Source: Raphanus sativus
Taxonomy: Eukaryota > Streptophyta > Magnoliopsida > Brassicales > Brassicaceae
DNA: 64,000 nucleotides
Direction of reading: 5' to 3'
Assembly: GCF_000801105.2 (NCBI RefSeq)
Contig: NC_079516.1
Location: 53,427,265-53,491,264, forward strand
Shown here: in pieces, positions 21,474 to 32,131 of the stretch
How positions within the stretch are numbered: position 1 is the first letter of the stretch
Layout of the letters: each line of letters begins with the position of its first letter
Notes under the pieces: generated by a model
Databases searched by the model: none
The model's input: the letters and a program-made list of their open reading frames with translations, nothing else
Told to the model about the DNA's origin: nothing
Translations under genes and position numbers: made by a program

Positions 21474-24098
21474 TCAATTATCCCAACCAGACCTCCTTTT
21501 CCTCTCTCTTGGTCGCTCTTCAGAACTGTAACAGCAAGATCAGATTAAATCAGCCAACAACACTAGATCAAACCTAGCAAGTAAAGAAAAACAGTGAAAC
21601 TAAAAAGGAATCAAACCTCTGTGGATTCTTTTGACTGGCGTTATGTAATGAAGCATTATGACTAGCTGCTACTGGTGGAGCTTGAGTCTGAGTTCTACCC
21701 ATGTCCCCACCAATGGTTCCACCTGAGACAAATCCCATTAGGGATGGTCTCTTGTTCGGATAGCCTTGGCTTCCTGGGTTTGATGGTGTAGCAGCCACAA
21801 AACTATTCTTGAATTGGGCCATTACTCCCGTTCTCACAGAATTGATTACCCCCTTTCTACTTGGTGCAGCTTGAGACGGTGTCCCACATGATTCCGAGTT
21901 GAATCCAATACCGAGACCAAAATCAACTCCTCGTACTCCTCTATTTCCACCACCACCACCTCGTCCTCGACCTTTCTTCCCACCTATGCAACAAGAGATT
22001 CAAATATCATGCACGGCTCTTTGCATAGATTATCTCAATCGACAAAAACGCATATGCACATTAACCACAGATCATGCCCGTCAATTCAAATCTAATAAAA
22101 ATATGCTTACCTCCTTTTCTTCCGTCACGCTTGGACTTGAATCGTCCATCCTATTGATTTGCAAAGGTAAATTTACTCAAAACAATCATGAAACTAGAGT
22201 GGTGGAATGGAGCTAGTAGGATGAACAATCATAGCATGAATAGAAGATAATAGAAATAAAATGGAGCTGTTATTTACCTTCATGGCGAGATCCATGAGTT
22301 CTGGAGGCACATTCTGACCAGCAGCAACCAGACTGTTTATCAACTCACCAGCAAATCTAGCCTCTCTCTGCGTAACAAGTGTGTAGGCAACCCCGTCTTT
22401 GTCACCAGCACGACCTGTTCTACCAATACGATGCACATGCATGTCCATGTCTTTTGCAGTGTCGTAGTTAACCACTGTCTTCAGCGACTTGATGTCAAGA
22501 CCTCGGGCAGCAACATCGGTCGCAACTAGCACATGGTAGATTCCAGATTTGAACTTCTGCAGAGTTTCCATTCGTGATGCCTGGTCTTTATCACCGTGAA
22601 GGGCAGCAACTTTAAAAGCATTCAGAGTAAGCTGAGCTTCTATCTCATCCACAGTGGCTTTTTTAGAAGCGAACACTAACACGTCACCCTCATCAATCAT
22701 TCCAGGTAGCTTCTCAAGTAGCCAAGGAAGTTTATCAGCATCTGATGGTATTACATTGACAACCTGTGTGATATCCTCATTAGCCATCCCAGCTTCACCA
22801 ACTGTGACTCTAATAGGATCTGAAAGGATCTCCCTAGCTAACTTCTCAACTTTCCAAGGCATAGTGGCTGAGAAGAGCAACGTCTGACGATCCGGACGAA
22901 TCTGACCAACGATAGACCTCACTTGCGGCTCAAAACCGAGGTCAAACATCCGATCAGCCTCGTCAAGAACCAAATAAGATGCTCTCATCATCGTCAAAGC
23001 CTTCATCTTCAGCATGTCTATCAACCTTCCAGGAGTAGCAACAACAATCTCGCATCCCGCCTTGAGTTCTCTAAACTGCTCATGTTTCCCCATTCCACCG
23101 TACACAGCAGAGACTCGCAAGCCATATGCTTTCGAAAACTTCTTAGCTTCCAAGTAAATCTGATGAGCCAGCTCTCTGGTTGGAGCGCATATGACACCGA
23201 TAGGACCTTCTTCTCTCCGAAGCTCAGGCTGATCCATAATATGAACAATCATTGGAAGAACAAAAGCTGCAGTCTTCCCTGAACCAGTCTTGGCTATACC
23301 AATAACATCTCTACCAGATAACACAACTGGTAAAGCCTGACACTGGATGGTTGTTGGTTTCTCATAAGCTTGTTTCTTGATAGCACTCATGATCTGTGAA
23401 GAAAAGCCACAATCCTCAAAGGTCTTTACTGCCCTAGGAACATCGAAACCCGAAACACGAATCCCCAAACTATGACGATAATCCAAAGCTTCTTGCTCAC
23501 TCATTCCTAGATAACGAAGAGACTGATCAGTTAAATGAATCTATAACACACACAGATAGAGAGTGACTGAGTAAGACTTACTTGATATTGCTTCAACCTC
23601 CTCGTAGAAGTCCTTGTTAATCGGTTCGTAGTCGATTGAGCTATGATCAAGAGCTTGAATAGGCTCGATCTTCCTTTTATCGACAACAATCGGATTATCA
23701 TCGGAGTCGTACTCAAGCATCCCCGCATCTACAGCCTTGGCCGCAGCGTACACCTCCTCGTCGGAGTTGTAGCCCGCGTTAAGCGCGTCGGCGGCTAGCG
23801 TGAGTCCCAGATCCTTCTTGGCCTTGAGGAAACTCACGACATGGTCGTCGTCTTCGTCGTCGTCCTTGTACCTCTCGGCTTTCGCCTTTGGTTTGGGAGG
23901 CGGAGCAGACTTCATCTCCTCGTGGATTCCTTCCATGAATGCGTCTAGCGGATCGATCTCGTCGTCATCGTCACCACCGTTAGTTGCCGCAGAGGCGCCG
24001 TTCTGGACGTCGTCTTCGTCCTCCTCGTTCTCGATGAAATCGATGTTATCTACATCGGCGTCTTCTGAGTTATCTCCGCCGCGAAACCGATGAGACAT
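21474..24098 (-). CDS. RH24: DEAD-box RNA helicase RH24 (DDX42/SF3b125-like)
   Basis: An ATP-dependent RNA helicase, nuclear by homology and related to DDX42 of the U2 snRNP branch. Five exons, 23582-24098, 22278-23506, 22111-22150, 21617-21983 and 21474-21525, join in frame to 734 residues (about 760 in Arabidopsis). The N-terminus is acidic (VDNIDFIENEEDEDDVQ). Then come the Q motif near residues 221-230, motif I AKTGSGKT (about 244-251), PTREL, TPGR, motif II DEAD (354-357), motif III SAT (385-387), ARGLD and motif VI HRIGRTGR (531-538). The C-terminal tail is Gly-rich and ends with an Arg/Lys-rich RERKRRSGWDN. All helicase motifs are intact. Transcription diverges from the INO80-B-like gene through a shared promoter. 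The 3' UTR is tandemly duplicated. Confidence 0.96.
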
Positions 24099-24224
24099 GA
24101 CTTTGAATTTGTTCTTTCAGCAAAATTTAGGGATTTGTGTGTTTTTTTTGTTTTCCCCGGCGAGCGATATATGTAAACTGGAGAAGGACAGTCTCAGGTT
24201 TGCCGACTTACGAATGATTGGTAA

Positions 24225-24315
24225 CAATGGGCCTTTGAGAAGCATTTATTTTATTAAAGGCCCATATACACAATTCCGTAGTATCATTTTATAAGAAGGC
24301 CCATATATAAGTTCT
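24225..24315. promoter_or_regulatory. Bidirectional promoter with three site II elements
   Basis: TGGGCC occurs at 24228-24233 and its complement GGCCCA at 24259-24264 and 24299-24304, with a TATA-like TATATAAG at 24305-24312 for the plus-strand gene. Site II motifs are TCP-bound and typical of constitutively expressed growth genes in plants. They lie between the divergent RH24 and INO80-B-like genes and probably serve both. Confidence 0.7.
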
Positions 24316-25118
24316 CTCTATAATACAAGCTTAGCAGCAGAAAAGGAAATGAAAGAGATGAGAGGAAAAAAAAGGGACTTCGAGTTAAGTTCAGAGTCGG
24401 CTCACCGAGTCAAATGCTGTCCAAAGGGGGAAGGGAGCAGCAAAATCCAAACCGGTCCGTATATATATAACCCGATAAAAAAGGGATCTTTTGATTTTTT
24501 TTTCGTTTTTGGTTGGGAGTGTGTAAAAAGAAAAGAAAAAAGAGAGATGGAGAAGGAGAAGGAGATAATAAGTCTCTCACCTCTTTACTACTACTACGAC
24601 TACTCTTCTCCTCTCCTTGTTGTCTTAAACCTTTTTCCCGACTCTTTCCCTAACCCTAATTCTTCTTCTCCTTCTACAATTCAATCCTCGATTTTTTTCC
24701 CCCAAAATTATATTTACGGGTTTCCGATTCTCATCAGCATCTTCTTCTTCTTCTTCTACATCCTCTCAGATCGTCGTTGCTGAGCAATCTAGGTATTCTT
24801 CAGCTGCGTCTTTTTTTAATTCGATTCTTTGTTGTGATGATGATGATCGTATATAGTTTGAAAGCTTGTACCTTTCGTGTAATTAACTTACTTGATGGGT
24901 TCCTCTTCATTTTGTTGTTGATTCGTATTGGTTTCCCGATCCGTGGATTCGCTAGATAGATTGATGATCACTCGTTTTGATTGTTTTTGGATTCTGATTT
25001 TGATTTCAATTTCAATTCATTCTCAACTAGATTATTTCTCCTTTTTTGTGTGATCCATCTCTTTGCTTACTTGGTACATGTGATCTGCCTAAAAGAGTGT
25101 ATATGCCGCCTCTCTACA

Positions 25119-27321
25119 ATGGAACCTAATGGTGGTGGTATGAATAATAATACTGTGAGGAAGAAACGTAGCTTGACTTGTCGTCGTCCTCGCCTTGACG
25201 GATCCACTCCTTCGGATAACTTGAGCAAGATCTCCAGTGATGATATACCTGCATTCGACACTAACCCTACCAGGAAAGAGTTTAGTCTTAGCCACTGTAT
25301 CTCAAGGGCTGATTCTATTGCTGAATCCCAGAGAGGAAATAATGCACCTACTCTTCGCAGAGAGATCAACAAACGCTCCACTGAAGCTGTGCTTTCACCT
25401 GCTAGCCGCCAAGATGAAGGTAATGGCAGGATCAATGGAAAGGCAACTGCTTTGGGTGGCGAAACGAAGAAAATGAAGCTTAAGATCAGCGGTGGTGGTG
25501 TGAGTCGGCTTGTTCATGCTAATGGTTCATCTCGAAAGCCTTCAAAACCGGTGAATCATACTACTAACAACGAATATCGAGAGGTAAAGTATCTTACTAT
25601 GATATATATTGACAGAGCTCAAGTTGTGGTCCTCCAAAGTATTAATATTTATATACTACTTCCAGATCATCATTTTGCATTGAGTTTCTTTTTTGGTAAA
25701 TGCTTTGGACAGCCCCAAAAGAGAGTCTACCATTCACCTAAAACGATGTTTTTTGACAGTGTAGAGACCGTAGGCTCATGCTAATATATCGTTTGACATT
25801 TAATATCAGGAAAGTTCAGATTCCCCTCTAGTTAACAAAACTGGTCTCGGAGGTGTCACTAGGAATGCTGAGAAAGACGAATGTATGACAGGGAGGAGAA
25901 GACAAGGGGAGCCGCCAAGTGGCTCGGTTCGCAAAAGCAAAAGAGCCAACAAGAAGCGGGGGTTCAATAGCGATGATGACAGTGATGATGAGATCCGATA
26001 TTTGGAGAAACTCAAGTATAGGAATGTCTCAGTGTGTAATGAAGAGACTGAGTCAGGGAAGAGACAATTGAAGCCATCTAATGGGGGAAATTCTGGTAAG
26101 AAGAAAACTGCATCTGAAAAGGCTTTCAAAGACATGGATTATGAGGAGGAACTTGATCCGGTGGCTGATGAAAAGGAGATTGGTAATGAGGTTAAGAGGG
26201 AATCGACTTTGACTAGTCGCCAACGAGCCCTTGCTTCTGCATCTGGCAAATCAAGCGCGATTGAGTTTCCTGATGGATTACCTCCTACTGCATCGAGAAG
26301 TATGTGTTCTTTTATTTTTTTTGCTTCAGATTCATAAGTATATATCTCAATAATGGTTGGTAATGTATTGTGATAAATTATGCTGAAAATAAAATAGGGA
26401 AAAAGGAGAATCTTTCAGAGATGGAGCAGCAACTAAAGAAGGCAGAAGCTGCTCAAAAGCGAAAAGTTCAGATTGAGAAGGCTGCAAGGGAGTCTGAGGT
26501 TAGTGTTTTTTTTTTCTGTTTCTCTATCGTCGCTATGAGTATTTAAAATAGGCAAATTCATGATAGGGATATGGTCTTGGTTTTGTTTCTACAGGCAGAG
26601 GCCATTAGAAAAATTCTAGGCCAAGATTCGAGCAGGAAGAAGCGTGAAGACAAAGTTAAAAAACGACTTGATGAATTGGCACAGGTACTCAGATAAACCC
26701 ACCTTACTGTTGATATGTTATTTATTTATGAGTAAAGTTTGAGATGCTGAAAAATTGGATTATAAGCGTTGGTTTGATGATAACAGGAGAAAGCTGCACA
26801 CGAGGAAAGGGCTTCGACAAGCTACATCAGAACAATAATGGGTCCTAATGGAACTACTGTTTCATTTCCCATTGACAAAGTGCCTAGCCTGTTCGATCCC
26901 AAACCTTCCGGGTATGGTCTACTCTCTTTTCTACTTTCTCACAAACTCAAATCTGACCACTTCGTCATGAGTTAGTGTCCCTTAGGTAGCTCATGACTTG
27001 ATTGGATATGATTAACCAAACCACACATGCTACATCAACTTGTTATTTAGATTTATAGATAGGGAAGTGCTTAAATGTTGGTTGATTCTGTTTTCTTTTG
27101 TAACGTTTCTTAAAGGAACTCACGAGTTGAAACCTTTGTGATAACAATGTAAAGCGTTTTTGTCTATCTGAAGTTATCCTCCTCCGCGAGAAAATTGTGC
27201 GGGACCAGCATGCACCAACCCTTACAGGTATCGTGATTCAAAGACTAAGCTTCCTCTCTGCAGCCTCGAATGTTACAAGGCGGTTCAGGAGCAGCAGCAG
27301 CAGCAGACCGTACCAGTTTAG
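25119..27321 (+). CDS. INO80 complex subunit B-like protein (PAPA-1 and HIT zinc finger)
   Basis: By homology this is the plant counterpart of INO80B/Ies2, a nuclear subunit of the INO80 nucleosome remodeller. Six coding exons, 25119-25583, 25810-26299, 26398-26498, 26595-26684, 26787-26911 and 27174-27321, join in frame to 472 residues. The first 300 residues are low-complexity and basic/acidic, with FNSDDDSDDEIRYLEKLKY. The PAPA-1 region follows (TSRQRALASASGK, then a charged coiled coil around KKAEAAQKRKVQIEKAARESEAEAIRKILG). The C-terminal HIT finger has CAGPAC and CSLEC cysteine pairs, then a short Gln run. The 5' UTR begins after 24312 and probably contains an intron at about 24794-24980. 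I chose the Met at 25119 because it gives MEPNGGGMNNN, as in the family; the upstream in-frame Met at 24981 would prepend a hydrophobic stretch lying in probable intron. Confidence 0.9.
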
Positions 27322-28042
27322 ATATTGATTTGATTTTTTTTTTTTTTTGATATAAAAGGTCAGGAACTCAGCTCACTGATTTTATAGAGAATACAGGAAG
27401 ACATGTTTTAGTTTTTCTTTTGCTTTGCTTTGCTTCAGATTTGTCTGATTAGATAGTTCATTTTCTTTTGCCGTCCATTGGCTTTTTACAAAACAATCAC
27501 TTCATAGCAGTTAATATAATACAATTCTCCATCAGATTCTTTAATAATACTAATAAACTACATATTAAGTAGACATGATACAAAAATGCTCTCTATTATT
27601 GAAGCGAGCTTGATGGGGGCGCAGTACGCCAGCGTTTCTGTGTTTGCGTCGCTCTAAAGTTATCGTTTCTCCTTGATATATATTTTGTTTGTTTTGTGTA
27701 GTTGACAATTTCTGAAGACAAGTCAGAAGAAACTTGTACATTGGAAAGAATAAAGGCAAATGATTTCTAATCACTCTTTTTATCTGCTTTAAATAATCAA
27801 GTCATCTCTAATTATGCGTATGATTATGTAAACGTATTTTATAATGTATTTATTTTCTATAAATATCTTTATATGCATGATTCGTTTTCATCAAACCTAA
27901 CTTGAAACTATAGACATGGCACCCACTCCTTGATCTTTCCTTCAAACATAAACATTCAGTTTTCCACAAAAAGAGATTTATATAAATAAAGACAAAAACT
28001 GGCTTTTAACTTGTCCAGCCTTCTTTCACTTTTAGATTAAAA
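27322..28042. other. Intergenic spacer with probable TATA box
   Basis: No gene is seen. TTTATATAAATAA at about 27977-27989 lies some 55 bp before the next start codon and is a plausible TATA box for the membrane-protein gene at 28043. Confidence 0.5.
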
Positions 28043-28972
28043 ATGAGTATAGCCGGTGGTGGAAAGTGGCGGAGAGAGGCAGAGCAGCTGCTCGTTAAGC
28101 CTTTCCGGCTTCTGACAACAACTCTCCTCAGCCTCCTCCTTCCTCTCTCTTTCCTTCTCCTTAGCCGTCTCTCTTCAGCTTCCTTCCTCTTCTCCTTGAT
28201 CAAGTCTCCTCCGCAAACGGATTCATCTTCTTTCTTCTCTGTCTTTCATTACACGAATCCGGCGATCTTATATGCATTTGTTTCATCAATAAGCGTCTAC
28301 ACGCTAGTTCTTGGTCTAACCACCAAGATCACGGCTACAGATCCCAACCGGTCGATTCCCTTTTATCCACATGTCAGCATAGCGTGGCTCACGCTCTTCC
28401 TTGTTCAAATCTCCGTCGGTTTAGGCCTCGAAGGAACCAACTCGGACGGTTTAATAATTGGGAGCGAACGTAACTTCTTGAGCAGGCTAGTGTTTTTCTT
28501 TGGTCTTCACGAGGTAATGCTTCTGTGGTGTAGGGTGATCGTGAGACCGGTGGTGGACAGCACGTTGATGGGAGGAGGAGACGCATGTCATCACCGGAGA
28601 GAAGAGACGGTGGTGGAGAGAGTGGCTTTGGCCGTGAGCTGTGGTACGTTGTGGTGGTGGAAGCTTCGAGATGAAGTAGAGGTTTTGGTTGGTGTGGCTG
28701 AGGCTAAAAGAGCATTGTTGTTGTTGTTACCAATCCATGGTAATGGTAACGGTAGTATGGAAGTGGGAGCGGTTGATTTTGTGAATTGGTGGTTATACTA
28801 TATGGTTGTAACGATCGGTATGGTTAGGATCGTTAAAGGGTCTTTATGGTTTGGAATGGTATTGCTTTTTGAACAAGGAAGTAGAAGAAGTCCACGTGGC
28901 AATACTAGTGCTCATCCTGTTTCTACAGCTTCTCCTGTTCATTATGACGATGAAGGTGACACTAAAGTGTAA
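28043..28972 (+). CDS. Plant-specific multi-pass membrane protein (At2g47360-like)
   Basis: A single-exon gene of 309 residues. Function is unknown to me. Hydrophobic segments suggest four to six membrane helices: about 30-52 (LLSLLLPLSFLLLSRLSSAS), 75-95 (ILYAFVSSISVYTLVLGL), 115-130 (HVSIAWLTLFLVQISVGLGL), 150-168 (LVFFFGLHEVMLLWCRVIV), and weaker ones near 190-225 and 250-285 (WWLYYMVVTIGMVRIVKGSLWFGMVLLF). The N-terminus is Arg-rich and the last 25 residues are hydrophilic, Ser/Asp-rich. The start at 28043 follows a short AT-rich leader downstream of a TATA box. Position between the INO80-B-like and the beta-propeller genes matches Arabidopsis, which supports a real gene. No disruption is seen. 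Confidence 0.85.
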   Translation: MSIAGGGKWRREAEQLLVKPFRLLTTTLLSLLLPLSFLLLSRLSSASFLFSLIKSPPQTDSSSFFSVFHYTNPAILYAFVSSISVYTLVLGLTTKITATDPNRSIPFYPHVSIAWLTLFLVQISVGLGLEGTNSDGLIIGSERNFLSRLVFFFGLHEVMLLWCRVIVRPVVDSTLMGGGDACHHRREETVVERVALAVSCGTLWWWKLRDEVEVLVGVAEAKRALLLLLPIHGNGNGSMEVGAVDFVNWWLYYMVVTIGMVRIVKGSLWFGMVLLFEQGSRRSPRGNTSAHPVSTASPVHYDDEGDTKV

Positions 28973-29190
28973 GCAACCATTGGTTATAATAACTCAACTT
29001 ATAAGTGGAATGCATTTTTATTTTTTTGGGTTCAAGTTGATTTTTGTAATGCAAAAGATGTTAATGATTGATTGTATACTAGAGATTAAATGAAAGTTGA
29101 TAAAGAGAGGCTTTACATCAAATTTTAATAGAATCATAAAAGAGATCATTAGCAGATACTGCTTAAGAAGAGATTAACACTAAACAGAGT

Positions 29191-30359
29191 CTAAAACACA
29201 GCTTCAACAAGTATGTGTCTCTTCTTAGAGCCAAACCCAACAATGTGGTTTAGATAAACTCTTCCTTCCTTCACAGTAGCTGACGAGACTATCCGGTGAA
29301 CCATACCGGTACTGAACCAACCTGTCACAGTAGCTGTCCGCCACCCGTCCGAGCTCTCAACCAATTTCGCAGAAGGACTACCTGAAAACACTCCGTAGTA
29401 GTTGTCTTAAATTCATTGGCAAAGACAAATAAAAATGAGAACAACTTTATGAGAGACATTAAAGACTCACTACCTGCAACAACAATCTTAGTGGGAGACA
29501 ACAACTCAAGCCCATCACCAAACCTCAACGTGCCACCAGTAACTCCAACGACAGAGACCTTACTATTACTATCATCCCCATCAGCAGCAGTCAGGTCGAT
29601 TTTGTATAATAAACCGGAGAAAGTGTGGATGACGATAAGGAAACCATCAGGGTGATAAACAATGCCGTTAAGAGCGACGAGGTTATTGTACCATCCAGGT
29701 GGAGTGAAGAGAGGGCTCTCAATGGTCGACACAATCTTTCCATTGACATCAACTTTCCATATTTTACTGCCTTTTGCATCCGTAACATAAGCATTGCCTT
29801 GTGCATCAACAGCTACATCGTCCGCAAACGATCTCTCTCCACCTACATTATTCATTAAACACACATTTAAAAACAAATAAAAGCTTTTTGTCTTGTGGTG
29901 TTTCACAGAGAGCTTACTCTGGCCGCTAAGCTCAGCAAGGAAGACGCGGCGCCACGTGGACATATCATAGGCAGCTAAAGCGCTATAACGGTTTCCAAGC
30001 AAATCGGCTACAGCTACGAGGAGACGGTTCCTGCGGCGGTCGATGACGATTCCTAGTGAAGCGTTTCCGGCGAGGTCAACGTCTTTGACCAAAGTGATTT
30101 CCCGAAGAACGTCGTCGCTGTTACCGCCGTCGGAAGGAACGACCTCGCCGATTCCTCCTCCGTCCATGAAGGAGACGAGGAATCTCCGGCCAGCGTCGTC
30201 CCATTTAGCGCACTCGCGGAAGAAGCCGGAGCTCTGGTAAGAGAACACGTGCGTCGAGGGGACGGCTCGCTCGAGGGAAATGAGGTAAGCGATGGGAACG
30301 GCGGAGATGACGAGGAAGAGAGCGACGGAGAAACGGCCGGAGGAAAAGGACGGCGACAT
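29191..30359 (-). CDS. SMP-30/strictosidine-synthase-like beta-propeller protein (At2g47370-like)
   Basis: Annotated in Arabidopsis as a calcium-dependent phosphotriesterase superfamily member; the true substrate is unknown. Three exons, 29918-30359, 29474-29842 and 29191-29381, join in frame to 333 residues. An N-terminal signal anchor at about 9-29 (FSVALFLVISAVPIAYLISLE) suggests secretion or ER membrane attachment. The beta-propeller shows typical blade repeats such as GIVIDRRRNRLLVAVAD, DDVAVDAQGNAYVTDAKGSKIWKVD and GIVYHPDGFLIVIHTFSGLLYKIDL. I start at 30359 (MSPSFSSGRF), since it places the signal anchor at the N-terminus; an in-frame Met at 30458 would add 33 residues. TGGGCC site II motifs at about 30530-30560 lie upstream. 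Confidence 0.88.
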
Positions 30360-30524
30360 TTTTTTTTTGAAAATAAGCGAAGAGAGGACGTTGGAGATTG
30401 GGTACAAACGAGTACGACAAATAGAGACCCGAGAGACCTTAAGTAAAGTGTGGAACACAAAGTTGGTGAGCGAGCGAACAGGTTCGGTTGGACTGAAGAC
30501 ATTTTGGAAAAGTGGGGCCTACTA

Positions 30525-30565
30525 TTTGGTGGCCCGTTAAATGTATTAATGGGCCCGGGGTAGTG
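30525..30565 (-). promoter_or_regulatory. Site II promoter cluster of the beta-propeller gene
   Basis: A GGCCC near 30533 and TGGGCC near 30550 (within ATGGGCCCGGGG) lie about 180-200 bp upstream of the start at 30359 on the minus strand. They fit a site II promoter. Confidence 0.5.
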
Positions 30566-31190
30566 TATCTAGAATTCAATACTAATAATTATACAAGCCT
30601 GAGACTCTCCGTTGTACCTTTTTTGCCAATTGAATGCAAAGACTTTTCTAGGAATGTTAGGATTTGCATTGAAGCTTACTTGTTGATATTAGATACGATT
30701 GTCTGGCCATTTATCATACTAAAGAGAGAAAAATATCTTACCCGTCTTAATTTTATTTTCTAATCTAAGTGGCTATTTACTTAGGCCTACCAACCTTGAA
30801 CTGGGGAGTTTAGAAGAATATGGCCTCAAGTGGGGCCGCCAAAAGAAAATATATGTCCGAATTATCACATGGGATGTTCTGTTATTTCATCGTTAATTTC
30901 ATTGCGGGAATTTAGTCTCTGATATTTCTTTTTTGTGGGTGTAAATTTTGGATGGCTTGATTGGTATTAATCCAAAAGTATTTGAGATCTCCCAGTTTCA
31001 CTGGTCACTAATTGCCTCAAGAGGGATGATGATCCTATACAACTTGAGCTAAAGTGTTTATTTTTGTTTAAAAGCAGAACTGCTGTTATATAGAAGAGAC
31101 TCAACCGTTGTCTTATCTGATTTGGTTGTGCATTACATTTTAGTGAATGTTTGATCTTCTATGTTTGTATATCTAGTTGACTGTAGCAGT
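30566..31190. other. Spacer upstream of the COX5C remnant
   Basis: No gene is supported. The family-conserved COX5C N-terminus (MAGHKVAHATLKGPS) could not be found in any frame here. The part just before 31198 looks like an intron 3' end. Confidence 0.5.
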
Positions 31191-31197
31191 TTTATAG

Positions 31198-31368
31198 GTT
31201 GTGAAGGAGTTAATCATCGGTATGGCACTCGGTTTGGCTGCTGGTGGTCTTTGGAAGATGCATCACTGGAACGAACAGAGGAAAACCAGAGCTTTCTATG
31301 ACTTGCTTGAGAGAGAGTTGAGATCAGTGTTATTGCCGCTGAAGAGTAATAAAGACAAAGATGGATGA
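31198..31368 (+). pseudogene. COX5C: COX5C-like pseudogene (cytochrome c oxidase subunit 5c)
   Basis: Functional COX5C is a mitochondrial inner-membrane protein of about 64 residues in complex IV. Here the segment VVKELIIGMALGLAAGGLWK followed by MHHWNEQRKTRAFYDLLER is clear, covering the single transmembrane helix and most of the mature protein. Two lesions are visible. The first 15 or so residues are missing: an in-frame stop (TAG, 31195-31197) sits directly before VVKEL and reads as a splice acceptor. A net 2-bp gain in a GA run after LLER (about 31311-31320) shifts the frame, replacing the expected EISVIAAEE end, still readable in the next frame with its stop at 31347-31349, by about 17 unrelated residues. 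The syntenic position between the beta-propeller gene and DIM1A agrees with COX5C in Arabidopsis. Confidence 0.88.
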
Positions 31369-31410
31369 TGTCGAACACTCTTTTTTTTACTGTTTCTTAA
31401 ATAACCCTGA

Positions 31411-31490
31411 AGATGAGTTTGGATTTTTGTGAGAAATAAACGAATCGGAGAATGGAAATTGTTAGATTTCATAAACAGACACAAATGTCA
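31411..31490. repeat. COX5C 3'-flank segment, copy A
   Basis: GTGAGAAATAAACGAATC and the following CATAAACAGACACAAATGT match 47541-47615 with a few substitutions and small indels. The two copies are 16 kb apart in direct orientation and bracket the BRF1-like gene and its transposons. Confidence 0.82.
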
Positions 31491-31781
31491 TGTTGATCTA
31501 TCGGACAATTCTCTTGTTACCCGAGGAACTTCACAAAAAAAAGGTTTAATATTGTTGAAACTTATTCATGCATGCAAGTAGTTATTTCACTCGACAAAGA
31601 GTGTTTTATGAGTCCGAATGTCTTGTGAGAAATATAAATAAAAGATAGTGCTTTGACAAAAAAAAAAAGTTTGACCAAAAAAAAAGGTAGTGCAATAGAA
31701 TGTTGTATCTGCTCTTGGTGACCAAACCGAGTACGGAGACTGATAATTTACACATGGCATTATCTTAAAGTTTATGACAAA

Positions 31782-31930
31782 GGCCCATTTGAAGTCAGAT
31801 CCTGTGATCTATCATAATAAAGATTCTTCTAGTCCCGGGCGGGCCATTTAATAAACAAAGCTAATTATAATAATGGAGGCCTGCGGCCCATCTTAACAGC
31901 ATAGCGCGACCGGAGCGCTCGATATAAAAA
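31782..31930 (+). promoter_or_regulatory. Promoter of the BRF1-like gene
   Basis: GGCCCA site II motifs occur at 31782-31787 and 31885-31890, and TATAAAAA at 31923-31930. Transcription would then begin near 31955. An apparently complete promoter argues that the truncated BRF1-like gene is transcribed. Confidence 0.6.
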
Positions 31931-32120
31931 GCGTGACGAGTGTCTGCAATTCTCCCTCAGTTTTTTTTTGGTGCCGTGCCGTGAGTGTTTCGTTTCTTTT
32001 GATACACGATTGAAGCCTAATAAAAAACCCCCCTCTCGACTGCGACTGCGACTGCTGGGAAGGAAGTTGCCGGATTACGCCCAGAAGGCGGTGCTTTGTA
32101 AGTGTTTTTCGATTTTGAAG

Positions 32121-32131
32121 ATGAGTTAATG
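32121..32131 (+). promoter_or_regulatory. Two-codon upstream ORF overlapping the BRF1-like start
   Basis: An ATG AGT TAA mini-ORF at 32121-32129 shares its last base with the BRF1-like ATG (32129-32131), giving a TAATG stop-start overlap. Whether it matters depends on the real transcript start. Confidence 0.4.

Noticed and set aside
24349..24783. 144-residue plus-strand ORF before the INO80-B-like gene
   Set aside because: It lies in the probable 5' UTR and is low-complexity Ser/Phe/Lys-rich with no domain. The syntenic protein starts at 25119.
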